The notes under the pieces: model-generated | Database searches by the model: none | Told to the model about the DNA's origin: nothing | Seen by the model: the letters and a program-made list of their open reading frames with translations, nothing else | Origin: Typhlomys cinereus | Taxonomy: Eukaryota; Chordata; Mammalia; Rodentia; Platacanthomyidae | Reading direction: 5' to 3' | NCBI GenBank assembly: GCA_023101885.1 | Contig: JALPQD010000641.1 | Coordinates: 186,001 to 250,000, forward strand | DNA length: 64,000 nucleotides | Part shown: positions 60,479-64,000 of the stretch, in pieces | How the letters are laid out: each line of letters begins with the position of its first letter | Numbering within the stretch: the first letter of the stretch is position 1 | Position numbers and translations under genes: made by a program

Positions 60479-63150
60479 TGCCTCTAGAAGCTCAAGGGTG
60501 ACACTGGGAATTACCCTCGATCGTTCCACCTCCTTTTTGTTTTGCTCTGGGGTTTCCCAGGCTCCACCTCCCAGAACTGGAATTGTAGACTATTACCTGG
60601 CATTTCACATAGAACCTGGGGATCTGAATTCATGTCTTTTTACTTTTGAGGCAAAGGCTTTAATCCCCGAGACATCTCTCCAACCTTCTGTTGTTTTCAT
60701 AGGCTTTGGTCTCTTCCCCTTTTTTAAGCCCTACTGTACAGCCTGTAGTCATGTACCCCAGCATGCTCAGAGTGAGGTCTTTCTACTGATGTGACACTCC
60801 TTATCTGTGCCGGAAGCCACATTTTGAAGGAGCATCTCTTACCCCTGACAAAGCCTCTTCAGTACCATGGCCCTGGGATGGCTGGGGGGGAGGGTGGGGC
60901 GGGGAGCGGGGAGTAGAATACCTCAGCAATTGGCTCACTTGACATCATTCATATTTAGGCCATCTTGGAAATAAGTCTTAATTTTTAGTCTTTCCATAAC
61001 TCTTCTTTGATGTTTTGTAATTTGGACCATGTTCCTGTGACTTCTGATGATGTCATAGTCTGGCAGTGAGGATAGGCAGGTAAACTGTATGTGTGGAGTG
61101 GTGTGGAGGATGTCATGAGTGCCATTTAGTTTTAAATCTGTACAGAGTGATTGTACTCTCAGTGCGTTCTTTGAAACACAGATTCTTGAAATAGGGCCCT
61201 TAACAAGCAGATAATGTTGAAGATTGTTGCAAGTTTATCCTGTGATAAAATTCTTCAGTGTTTACCCTTTTGGATTTCCCAGGGACCCCAATTCTATAGA
61301 AACACTCCAGTCCTTTGGGAAGGCAGTGGACTGGGCTAAATCTGGAAAATTCACACAGCAAGATATTGATGAGGCCAAACTTTCTGTCTTCTCCTCTGTG
61401 GACGCTCCAATTGCTCCTTCAGACAAAGGTATTTTGAGCCCTGGGAACTTTGGGAAATGGTGTTGCCAGATAACATTCCATACGGCCTTCTGCAGGCAGC
61501 TGTGCACAGTCTCCTTCGTGCAGCATTGCACAGTCTCCTTCGTGCAGCATTGCACAGTCTCCTTCGTGCAGCATTGCATAGTCTCCTTCGTGCAGCATTG
61601 CATAGTCTCCTTCGTGTAGCATTGCACAGTCTCCTTCGTGTAGCATTGCACAGTCTCCTTCATGCAGCATTGCATAGTCCCCTTGTGCAGCATTGCACAG
61701 TCTCTTTGTGCAGCATTGCATAGTCCCCTTGTGCAGCATTGCACAGTCTCTTCGTGCAGCATTGCACAGTCTCTTCGTGCAGCATTGCACACTTCTCCTG
61801 AGGCCAGTATTTGACTCACAGTCATCTCTTGAGTTACATGACGTAGATCACAACAACATTGTCATTTCTGTTTCCACATATCATATCCATTTTTCCTCTC
61901 CTGAGTGATATGATTTTTACATTTGGCAACAGAACATTGATCTACAAATATGGGCAGAGGTTGTTCTTCCGGTAAAGCACTGAACATAAACACACACACA
62001 CACCATTACTGTTTGACATGCAGTCACTTGCATGGCTGCTGATAAATGACCATCAAATGGCTTAAGGGAACAAGAGATTTATTCTTTTATGATTACTGGT
62101 TACAGTTCATAGTCCAGCTTGATGGGAGAACATGCAGGGCCGAGGGAACTGGCCACACCATCTCTATATAATGGCTGAGAGAGGGGACGATCCTTACCTG
62201 CCAAACCAGCATGTCTAGCCAAATATACACAAGGATGCCAACTCTCTCAACTGCTATCCATTCCAGGGTCCAATCCCACCCACCATAGGCTGGACCCTCC
62301 CCATCAGCTAGACAATCTTCAGGTTCACTTTGGGCTTAACTCAACTACAAATTCTCCACAAATGTGCCCAGAGCTCAAACCCTCAACTGTTGACACCTGT
62401 GCCTAGCCATGACAAGTGTAGAAACTGTTTGCCATGTTAAAGGAATTGTACTGAATAATATAAAGTGCACTGAGACCAGGCAACTGAGTTACAGTAACAG
62501 AACTTGGTAGTTAGAATTGAAAACGTGTTTTAACCTGGCCGGAGACTGGCTGCATCAATACACAATGCTCCTGTTGTTCACAGTACTATCACTCTTACTT
62601 ACACAAATGACCCATACTGACTCTATTTTGAAAGTGTGAATCTGCAACAGGTTAAATACAGTTCTGTGGAAGTAGATGTCAAGGTTAGTGCTTTCTGAGT
62701 CATACAAACTCTGTGGTTGTATATCAAGTGATAAAATTAGAAATGGGTGCTCTCACCAATCGGAGGACAGTGCTGCATGTGTGAGCTTTCCTTCCAACCA
62801 GTCTCCCCATCTATGTTTTAACTTGCAGGAATGAACCACTTCTTGTACGGGCTCTCGGATGAGATGAAGCAGGCCTACCGGGAACAGCTCTTTGCTGTCA
62901 GCCATGACACACTGACCACCGTGAGCCACAAGTGAGTGTGCTGGGTTCCCATGACCAGGCAGGGGAAGCAGCGAGTGTCAGGATTGCCAAGGCTTCCTGT
63001 TGACTTAGAAGAACAGCCCATGTAGAAAATAATCTGATGTGGCATTTCCCTTTCAGGTACCTTGGCGTTGGGAAGAGCACACACAGTCTGGCTATCCTGG
63101 GACCAGAGAACACAAAAATTGCCAAGGACCCATCGTGGATCGTGAGATAG
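26685..63150 (+). CDS. PITRM1: PITRM1 (presequence protease, mitochondrial M16C metallopeptidase), whole coding span, 27 exons
   Basis: I assembled 27 exons by eye. They give 3,111 nt (1,036 aa plus stop), the usual length of the mammalian protein. The N-terminus ([19 protein letters not shown]) is rich in Arg with one acidic residue, as expected for a mitochondrial presequence. The inverted zinc motif HVLEH lies at residues 104-108 (H104, E107 catalytic base, H108) and the distal ligand is E205 in FNEMKG. In the C-terminal half, R899 and Y905 ([11 protein letters not shown]) match the Arg/Tyr pair with which M16 proteases hold the substrate backbone. Family knowledge: PreP is a matrix enzyme of two halves forming a closed chamber; it degrades cleaved targeting presequences and other short unstructured peptides, including amyloid-beta. 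There are no in-frame stops or frameshifts, so the gene is inferred to be functional. Identification is by recognition of long stretches of the family sequence, without a database search. Confidence 0.97.
28084..28089 (+). promoter_or_regulatory. PITRM1: Tandem NAGNAG splice acceptor of exon 2
   Basis: The sequence tccagcag|gacac, after a run of ten T, offers two acceptor AGs three bases apart. Both keep the frame; the choice adds or removes one residue in the mitochondrial presequence. Confidence 0.75.
28087..28189 (+). CDS. PITRM1: PITRM1 coding exon 2 (residues 19-53)
   Basis: Encodes the rest of the presequence and the start of the mature part ([20 protein letters not shown]). The acceptor is a tandem CAGCAG. 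Using the first AG (exon from 28087) gives the length seen in family members; using the second (28090) would delete one residue. The donor is gtaccg, with a weak +4 to +6. Confidence 0.93.
29056..29134 (+). repeat. (TG)n(GA)n microsatellite, intron 2
   Basis: About 60 bp of TG followed by about 16 bp of AG. Confidence 0.95.
29449..29522 (+). repeat. (TTTTC)n polypyrimidine tract, intron 2
   Basis: About 75 bp of T/C only, ending in a T run of about 15. Confidence 0.95.
30056..30330 (+). repeat. 250 bp family SINE, intron 2
   Basis: 'ggttggtgagatggctcagggtttaaag', 'aagcaaaaggacctgaattcac' and 'gaggtagagcaatgcaagatgattc'. It ends 60 bp upstream of exon 3. Confidence 0.75.
30390..30496 (+). 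CDS. PITRM1: PITRM1 coding exon 3 (residues 54-88, codon 89 split)
   Basis: Encodes [20 protein letters not shown] and on to the start of the core peptidase strand (REDKNNLF). Acceptor tcttctcag, donor gtgggc. Confidence 0.95.
30615..30735 (+). repeat. B1-like SINE, intron 3
   Basis: 'agggaggctgagacagtaggattg' and 'ctaggccaggagaggctacagagtgagacc'. Confidence 0.7.
30976..31127 (+). CDS. PITRM1: PITRM1 coding exon 4 with the HVLEH zinc motif (residues 89-139)
   Basis: Carries the catalytic inverted zinc motif: [18 protein letters not shown], with H104, E107 and H108 in this one exon. It ends NAFT before donor gtaaga; codon 140 is split after its first base. Confidence 0.97.
31333..31545 (+). 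repeat. tRNA-derived SINE, intron 4
   Basis: 'agctcagttggtgaagtgtttccc', 'aggacctgagtctggatcctcag' and 'gctgagacaggaggattcccgg'. Its tail is replaced by the 35 bp minisatellite. Confidence 0.7.
31541..32392 (+). repeat. 35 bp minisatellite, intron 4 (about 24 units)
   Basis: Unit built around 'catatgcatgcacacccc' and 'atctgtgcacatagac'. Units up to about 31950 are almost identical. Distal ones (to 32392) vary in sequence and length (32-35 bp, 'ctatgcacataaacac' type). Three overlapping antisense open frames of 187-255 codons exist only because the unit has no stop in any antisense frame and 35 is not a multiple of 3. Confidence 0.95.
32826..32940 (+). CDS. PITRM1: PITRM1 coding exon 5 (residues 140-177, codon 178 split)
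   Basis: Encodes [20 protein letters not shown] and the following helix up to LRELDFW. Acceptor tttgtacccag, donor gtatgt. The A-S-D-Y segment follows the active-site helix in the PreP family. Confidence 0.96.
33024..33120 (+). CDS. PITRM1: PITRM1 coding exon 6 with third zinc ligand E205 (residues 178-210)
   Basis: Encodes [20 protein letters not shown] and then [13 protein letters not shown]205 in FNEMKG is the distal zinc ligand of the family. It ends exactly in phase 0 before gtaagt. Confidence 0.97.
33205..33565 (-). repeat. Family C LTR-like repeat, antisense, intron 6
   Basis: 'aatatagcccatcatgatgggac' and 'ggaggcagaagcaggaggctggttc' match the family. Confidence 0.5.
34025..34300 (-). 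repeat. Family C LTR-like repeat, antisense, second copy in intron 6
   Basis: 'tagctgtgataaaaatatcagacgcc' and 'agggagaaagggctagttatttggg'. Confidence 0.5.
34657..34817 (+). CDS. PITRM1: PITRM1 coding exon 7 (residues 211-263, codon 264 split)
   Basis: Encodes [20 protein letters not shown], then VVSGGDP and the [12 protein letters not shown] segment. The acceptor follows an uninterrupted T tract (ccatttcaag); the donor is gtaggg. Confidence 0.97.
34860..35050 (+). repeat. B-type tRNA SINE, intron 7
   Basis: 'ggccgatgagatagctcagcaggtcagg', 'tctgagtttgatccccagaacccacatag' and a (CATA)n tail. Confidence 0.75.
35928..36054 (+). CDS. PITRM1: PITRM1 coding exon 8 (residues 264-306)
   Basis: Encodes [20 protein letters not shown] and on to AQKHWDKP, the end of the first M16 domain. 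Acceptor catttcag, donor gtaagc. Confidence 0.96.
36157..36400 (+). repeat. tRNA-derived SINE, intron 8
   Basis: 'ggttgggaagatgtctcagtgggtaggatc', B box 'gacctgagttcaaatccccagc' and 'agacaccctgcctcaagac'. It ends about 90 bp before exon 9. Confidence 0.75.
36493..36581 (+). CDS. PITRM1: PITRM1 coding exon 9 (residues 307-335, codon 336 split)
   Basis: Encodes [19 protein letters not shown] and then [10 protein letters not shown]. Acceptor gtcttgcag, donor gtgagt. The donor overlaps a TGA that closes the frame if the intron is retained. Confidence 0.95.
36765..37160 (+). repeat. Family A interspersed repeat, copy 4, intron 9
   Basis: Best kept copy: 'gttaatttgatggttaagggtttgc', 'cttggccactcatgcaggtctggcaag' and 'gcaagcagcaacag'. 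Confidence 0.6.
37165..37365. repeat. TA/TG low-complexity tract, intron 9
   Basis: About 200 bp of TATG/TATA/TG repeats. Confidence 0.9.
37975..38103 (+). CDS. PITRM1: PITRM1 coding exon 10 (residues 336-378, codon 379 split)
   Basis: Encodes [20 protein letters not shown] and on to the conserved [13 protein letters not shown]. Acceptor ctcctgcag, donor gtaaat. Confidence 0.96.
38500..38768 (-). repeat. 250 bp family SINE, antisense, intron 10
   Basis: (TG)n tail at 38503-38538, then 'ggtctaagggtgactttgggaattattctgg', 'gtttttacatgggacctgggatcc' and 'gaaccatctctccagcc'. Confidence 0.82.
38775..39112 (-). repeat. Second antisense SINE, intron 10
   Basis: 'gatatcgggaattatcctcaatctc', 'gggtggaattacaggtaggccagc' and 'tttgaaccatcttcccagcctc'. 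Diverged and longer than usual. Confidence 0.6.
39339..39452 (+). CDS. PITRM1: PITRM1 coding exon 11 (residues 379-416, codon 417 split)
   Basis: Encodes [20 protein letters not shown] and on to DQTIAEVIE. Residues C383 and F388 occupy positions I remember as Tyr in human and mouse (YNGYTREAYFSVG). The reading frame and splice sites (tgttag, gtatgt) are sound, so these look like true substitutions. Confidence 0.95.
39832..39928 (+). CDS. PITRM1: PITRM1 coding exon 12 (residues 417-449)
   Basis: Encodes [20 protein letters not shown] and then [12 protein letters not shown]. The acceptor (gatctttag) sits behind a long T run. The donor gtatgt lies 40 bp before a (TG)n tract. Confidence 0.96.
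39966..40110 (+). repeat. (TG)n and TG-rich tract, intron 12
   Basis: About 145 bp of TG and TATG repeats beginning about 40 bp after the exon 12 donor. Confidence 0.92.
40235..40545 (-). repeat. SINE, antisense, intron 12
   Basis: 'gtttgcctatatgtggagatcagaggaaa' and 'gggtttacactcagatcctcatgactgaggc' are the complement of a tRNA-SINE body and head. Confidence 0.55.
40945..41079 (+). CDS. PITRM1: PITRM1 coding exon 13 (residues 450-494)
   Basis: Encodes [20 protein letters not shown] and on to [11 protein letters not shown], the linker approaching the hinge helices. Acceptor catcctag, donor gtaaga. Confidence 0.96.
41470..41640 (-). repeat. B1-like SINE, antisense, intron 13
   Basis: 'aaattccctgtcttcctgcctcagtctcccaaatgttgggaac' is the complement of a 7SL-SINE. 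Confidence 0.6.
41805..41962 (+). repeat. B1-like SINE, intron 13
   Basis: 'aaagattgtgagttcaaagtaatccttggctac' and an (AAAAG)n tail. Confidence 0.55.
41968..42235 (+). repeat. 250 bp family SINE, intron 13
   Basis: 'aggttggacagatggctcagggtttaag', 'gatcccaggtcccatgtaaaaatgcc' and a (CA)n tail with 'ctaaataaattt'. Confidence 0.82.
42540..42750 (+). repeat. B-type tRNA SINE with (CA)n tail, intron 13
   Basis: 'gggacagtcgagaaagctcagtgggtcacgg', 'gacctgagttcaatcccaaaac', then (CA)n at 42668-42717. It lies 110 bp before exon 14. Confidence 0.75.
42863..43001 (+). CDS. PITRM1: PITRM1 coding exon 14 (residues 495-540, codon 541 split)
   Basis: Encodes the charged hinge helices: [20 protein letters not shown] and on to [10 protein letters not shown]. 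The donor AAAG|gtcagg has C at +3 and is the weakest-looking donor of the gene. It precedes a 4.07 kb intron. Confidence 0.95.
43120..43395 (-). repeat. 250 bp family-like SINE, antisense, intron 14
   Basis: (TG)n(CG)n at 43121-43150, 'ggggatctgaactcaggttctcagg' and 'ccgactgagctatctgcagcccc'. Confidence 0.65.
43396..43560 (-). repeat. B1-like SINE, antisense, intron 14
   Basis: 'catgctggccttgaacagtggctcctgcctcagtctcc' and 'agcggggattacaagctgg'. Confidence 0.7.
44055..44350 (+). repeat. TG/TATG-rich tract with a tandem duplication, intron 14
   Basis: About 300 bp. Two long units (about 44087-44222 and 44223-44333) share 'ttttatatgcatgatg.atatggtcagtgt' type blocks. Confidence 0.8.
44970..45130 (+). 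repeat. Family C-like LTR 3' half, intron 14
   Basis: 'ctggaaccgtgagagctgaataagtctccctttctcccttaagttg' and 'ctctctcacagctatagtta' match the end of the 2877 element. Confidence 0.55.
45340..45690 (-). repeat. Family C LTR-like repeat, antisense, intron 14
   Basis: 'attgctgcaacaaaataacgggcc' followed by body blocks of the family. Confidence 0.45.
45691..47074. other. Distal part of intron 14, nothing recognised
   Basis: Unique-looking intron sequence without a supported feature. Confidence 0.5.
47075..47191 (+). CDS. PITRM1: PITRM1 coding exon 15 (residues 541-579, codon 580 split)
   Basis: Encodes [20 protein letters not shown] and then [18 protein letters not shown]. Acceptor cctgctttag, donor gtgagc. 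A short echo of the exon end (gcctgtcac.gagtttcat) recurs just inside intron 15, at about 47205-47223. Confidence 0.95.
47375..47705 (-). repeat. 250 bp family-like SINE, antisense, intron 15
   Basis: TG-rich tail (47382-47505) with a duplicated 'tccatgaagtgcatatgtgta', then body and 'ccatctccccagccc'. Confidence 0.6.
48359..48448 (+). repeat. (TG)n(TCTG)n compound microsatellite, intron 15
   Basis: About 50 bp TG followed by TCTG units. Confidence 0.95.
49111..49243 (+). CDS. PITRM1: PITRM1 coding exon 16 (residues 580-623, codon 624 split)
   Basis: Encodes [20 protein letters not shown] and on to [14 protein letters not shown], the start of the C-terminal M16 half. Acceptor gccttccag, donor gtgagt. 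Confidence 0.96.
49375..49680 (-). repeat. 250 bp family SINE, antisense, intron 16
   Basis: (TCTG)n tail, 'ggtgacttcaggaatcctcctgg', 'aatccaaactcaggaccttctg' and 'gagctatctctccagccc'. Confidence 0.8.
49685..49865 (+). repeat. B-type tRNA SINE, intron 16
   Basis: 'gttggctccctggatctcccgtgtggtggaaggagagag' and 'tggttgtcctctgacttctgtac'. Confidence 0.6.
49866..50900. other. Intron 16 interior, nothing recognised
   Basis: Unique-looking intron sequence, no supported feature. Confidence 0.5.
50903..51240 (+). repeat. tRNA-derived SINE, intron 16
   Basis: 'gttggggagatagttcaatgacaaaagc', 'cagtggatatggcagcccacctatgc' and CA-rich tail. It ends about 55 bp before exon 17. Confidence 0.6.
51296..51416 (+). 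CDS. PITRM1: PITRM1 coding exon 17 (residues 624-664)
   Basis: Encodes [20 protein letters not shown] and then [20 protein letters not shown]. Acceptor ctgaaccag, donor gtagtc (weak +4 to +6). Intron 17 is only 103 bp. Confidence 0.96.
51520..51596 (+). CDS. PITRM1: PITRM1 coding exon 18 (residues 665-689, codon 690 split)
   Basis: Encodes [20 protein letters not shown] and then SEIFN. Acceptor catgattcag, donor gtaact. At 77 nt it is the second shortest internal exon. Confidence 0.95.
51622..51862 (+). repeat. B4-like SINE, intron 18
   Basis: 'gaggttggggaggtgactctgggggtcaagcg', 'cccacacctgtaatcccagggc' and 'cggtgtcctctgacatcac': tRNA head with B1-like middle. It starts 25 bp after the exon 18 donor. 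Confidence 0.65.
52077..52242 (+). CDS. PITRM1: PITRM1 coding exon 19 (residues 690-745)
   Basis: Encodes [20 protein letters not shown], then [20 protein letters not shown] and [10 protein letters not shown]. Acceptor tttctgcag, donor gtggga. ALRASKTL resembles the murine rather than the human form. Confidence 0.96.
52355..52560 (+). repeat. B1/B4-like SINE, intron 19
   Basis: 'cgggcttgtattcccaggactgtgaaggcag' and 'ctaggccactgggagaccctgtgtcag'. Confidence 0.55.
52953..53053 (+). CDS. PITRM1: PITRM1 coding exon 20 (residues 746-778, codon 779 split)
   Basis: Encodes [20 protein letters not shown] and then [13 protein letters not shown]. Acceptor cctttgcag, donor gtgggt. Confidence 0.96.
53170..54385. 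other. Intron 20, nothing firm
   Basis: Mostly unique-looking. A C-rich stretch near 53640-53760 carries partly repeated 'ccttatacccc' words. No coding signal. Confidence 0.45.
54386..54506 (+). CDS. PITRM1: PITRM1 coding exon 21 (residues 779-819)
   Basis: Encodes [20 protein letters not shown] and then [20 protein letters not shown]. The acceptor (ttccaagcag) has a short pyrimidine tract; the donor is gtaacg. Confidence 0.94.
54765..55050 (-). repeat. 250 bp family SINE, antisense, intron 21
   Basis: 'ggcccaagggtgatttcaggaattatcctgg', 'gatctggggatccaaactcatg' and 'gagcctcctccccagcccc'. Confidence 0.78.
55666..55737 (+). CDS. PITRM1: PITRM1 coding exon 22 (residues 820-843)
   Basis: Encodes [20 protein letters not shown] and then KLIT. 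This 72 nt exon is the shortest internal one, a multiple of three, and covers a low-conservation Ser/Gly surface loop, so skipping would keep the frame. Acceptor tatcttcag, donor gtaagt. Confidence 0.92.
56354..56466 (+). CDS. PITRM1: PITRM1 coding exon 23 (residues 844-880, codon 881 split)
   Basis: Encodes [20 protein letters not shown] and then [17 protein letters not shown]. Acceptor tctgtccctcag, donor gtaagg. Confidence 0.96.
56843..57032 (+). repeat. B-type SINE with (CA)n tail, intron 23
   Basis: 'gagccggagggatgactcggcc' and 'ttggaacccacatagtgga', followed by (CA)n at 56979-57020. Confidence 0.7.
57115..57605 (-). repeat. Family C-like repeat, antisense, intron 23
   Basis: 'gcagcttataaaaggaagggttctggctcatgtttggagg' then G/C-rich body. 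Assignment to the family is approximate. Confidence 0.4.
57985..58415 (-). repeat. LTR-like interspersed repeat, antisense, intron 23
   Basis: 'taatcagggttctctggaagagcagaatcaatag' is the typical start of an old mammalian interspersed repeat read in reverse. Subfamily unknown. Confidence 0.45.
58416..59640. other. Intron 23 distal part, nothing recognised
   Basis: Unique-looking sequence. A short TG run lies at 58898-58920. Confidence 0.45.
59645..59865 (-). repeat. tRNA-derived SINE, antisense, intron 23
   Basis: (GA)n tail side near 59660, 'catgtggaggttagaggaac' and 'ctctagggttgcctgcaatcaagcc', close to 'cccaccagctctttcc'. It ends about 95 bp before exon 24. Confidence 0.55.
59959..60084 (+). 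CDS. PITRM1: PITRM1 coding exon 24 with R899/Y905 pair (residues 881-922)
   Basis: Encodes [20 protein letters not shown], then [20 protein letters not shown] and SY. R899 and Y905 are the substrate-backbone-binding pair of M16 enzymes. Acceptor catttcag, donor gtgagt. Confidence 0.97.
60430..60692 (-). repeat. 250 bp family SINE, antisense, with (TG)n tail, intron 24
   Basis: (TG)n at 60434-60479, 'ctcaagggtgacactgggaattaccctcg', 'acctggggatctgaattcatg' and 'gagacatctctccaacc'. Confidence 0.82.
60693..61282. other. Intron 24 distal part, nothing recognised
   Basis: Unique-looking; a short G-rich run lies at about 60880-60915. Confidence 0.5.
61283..61428 (+). CDS. PITRM1: PITRM1 coding exon 25 (residues 923-971, codon 972 split)
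   Basis: Encodes [20 protein letters not shown], then [20 protein letters not shown] and APIAPSDK. Acceptor atttcccag. The donor gtattt is weak and a minisatellite begins about 75 bp after it. Confidence 0.95.
61500..61790 (+). repeat. 24/23 bp minisatellite, intron 25 (about 12-13 units)
   Basis: Unit 'cagtctccttcgtgcagcat' plus 'tgca'. The first units are 24 bp and nearly identical; from about 61683 they shrink to 23 bp (ctttgtg, ccttgtg, cttcgtg variants). The array starts 72 bp past the exon 25 donor. The antisense open frames to 61825 reflect the 24 bp period. Confidence 0.95.
62030..62415 (+). repeat. Family B interspersed repeat, copy 3, intron 25
   Basis: 'gctgctgataaatgaccatcaaatggcttaaggg', 'ccgagggaactggccacacc' and 'tttgggcttaactcaactac': the cleanest copy. 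Confidence 0.7.
62829..62931 (+). CDS. PITRM1: PITRM1 coding exon 26 (residues 972-1005, codon 1006 split)
   Basis: Encodes [20 protein letters not shown] and then [14 protein letters not shown]. Acceptor acttgcag, donor gtgagt. The intron to the last exon is only 125 bp. Confidence 0.96.
63057..63150 (+). CDS. PITRM1: PITRM1 coding exon 27 and stop (residues 1006-1036)
   Basis: Encodes [20 protein letters not shown] and then [10 protein letters not shown], followed by TAG at 63148-63150. Acceptor ccctttcag. The terminal residues VR differ from the I-I-K/Q ending I recall from mouse and human. Confidence 0.96.
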
Positions 63151-63470
63151 CGGACCTCATGTGTTTCTGACAGTGTTCAGGAACTACGTCCATAGTGTAG
63201 GCTCTTACAAACTAAGCCACATTTAACGTGGGCCATCTCCATTGTTACTGCTTTTCCAGAAATCATGGTTATGTTACACTTCAAGCTTGACCAAAGGTAT
63301 TTATTGACTGGCAAATTGGACAGAATCTCTTCGGTCTTAAAGAAGAAAATAGAGTAGCTATGAAGAAAACAATCATGCATTAAACATGAAATAGGAATCA
63401 GTTAGACTATTACAACTTTCCTAAGGCTTGAATATTTATTTTAAAAATAAAAGTTGGCTCTGACCTACCC
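63151..63470 (+). other. PITRM1: PITRM1 3' UTR (inferred)
   Basis: About 300 bp of unique A/T-moderate sequence between the stop codon and the first canonical poly(A) signal. No obvious SINE lies in it. The end is estimated at 10-25 bp past the AATAAA. Confidence 0.75.
63446..63451 (+). promoter_or_regulatory. PITRM1: Poly(A) signal AATAAA of PITRM1
   Basis: The only canonical AATAAA in the first 300 bp after the stop. It is followed by a moderately GT-containing stretch (gttggctctg). Confidence 0.8.
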
Positions 63471-63808
63471 GAGAGCTAGTCATTGTTTCCAATGATGACT
63501 CCCTGTGAGTACTGTAAAAAAGAACAGATGAGAATAAGATAGAGACTTGCGTTCACGTGTGCAACCATACCACAGACCTTCAGGAAAGTGTGTGAGATGG
63601 AATCCCACAGGGCAGCCTGCAGAAGATTTACCCCAGGGCTGAAGTGCCAGCATTGTATGCATGTGCACAGGAGGGTACTTGAGTGTGTTTCCCTGAGGAA
63701 CTCCAAGGGTGTAGTGTCCACTCACTCACGGCGTGGCGTGTTTCAGCCCACTCACACACTCATTCACACACTCTATTACACAGCTGCTGGCTGCGTTGAC
63801 GAAAAGGC
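63471..63808. other. 3' flank of PITRM1, nothing recognised
   Basis: A possible antisense SINE lies at 63600-63800, too diverged to assign. Chance open frames only. Confidence 0.4.
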
Positions 63809-64000
63809 TGTTGCCACCTCCGCCTCCATTCCCCAGAGACTCAGTCGCGGAATGGGGAGTCTGTCTGGTCTTCAGCAGATCTCAGTTTATTGGGGGAAAC
63901 AAAGGAGCTTATATAGGCAAAAGACAAAAAGCGCCAAATGGCTGGCCAGTTATGTCAAAGGTCAAAACATCCTTTAGGTGCTAGTGGCCAAGTTCAATGT
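63809..64000 (-). mobile_element. Endogenous retroviral LTR, antisense, cut by the window end
   Basis: Read on the minus strand it has TATATAAG (complement at 63908-63915), AATAAA (complement at 63886-63891) 16 bp further on, and an end in ...GGCAACA, so TGTTGCC at 63809 is the expected CA terminus. The CG-containing U5 differs from the LTR at 18047. Confidence 0.62.

Noticed and set aside
61262..61825. Open frames of 123-187 codons around the 24 bp repeat, including one continuing from exon 25
   Set aside because: The 24 bp period keeps frames open. The true exon 25 ends at 61428, with exon 26 joining in phase to the family C-terminus.

Overview
The window is nuclear DNA from a mammal, almost certainly a rodent. 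The sequence shows GT-AG introns, a CpG-rich promoter, many tRNA-derived SINEs of the B2/B3/B4/ID style, short monomeric B1-like (7SL-derived) SINEs, L1 debris, endogenous retroviral LTRs and abundant (TG)n, (GGAA)n and (GGAT)n tracts. The encoded protein looks closest to murine-type orthologues. The species cannot be named from sequence alone. The most common long SINE (about 250 bp) does not look like the standard mouse or rat B2, so a myomorph outside Mus/Rattus is my best guess.

There is one protein-coding gene, and it appears complete. PITRM1 (presequence protease, PreP, a mitochondrial M16C zinc metallopeptidase) runs on the + strand from an ATG at 26685 to a stop at 63150, in 27 coding exons. 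Every junction has a GT donor and an AG acceptor. The phases close to 3,111 nt, or 1,036 codons plus stop. The inverted zinc motif HVLEH is at residues 104-108, the third zinc ligand at E205 and the substrate-binding Arg/Tyr pair at R899/Y905. No frameshift or in-frame stop was found, so the gene should be functional. Its poly(A) signal is at 63446.

Layout: 1-25 kb is gene-free upstream sequence made of layered repeats. These include four copies of a ~400 bp interspersed repeat (family A, counting one in intron 9), two copies of a ~400 bp family B (a third lies in intron 25), a 4.7 kb degraded L1 (about 9.4-14.1 kb) that has lost the reverse-transcriptase core, a TG...CA solo LTR with target-site duplication (18047-18471), and a class-I-like ERV leader/gag relic split by a SINE (about 21.43-22.45 kb). 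From 25.9 to 26.8 kb comes a run of KLF/Sp-type boxes and then a CpG-island promoter. From 26.7 to 63.5 kb is the gene, whose introns carry many SINEs and two minisatellites: 35 bp units in intron 4 and 24/23 bp units in intron 25. From 63.5 to 64 kb is the 3' flank, ending in an antisense LTR that runs off the window.

I found no undescribed gene system. The items most worth a second look are the structure and evolution of the repeats, a tandem (NAGNAG) acceptor at exon 2, E-boxes overlapping the start codon, the two minisatellites close to exons, and a few unusual residues in the protease.
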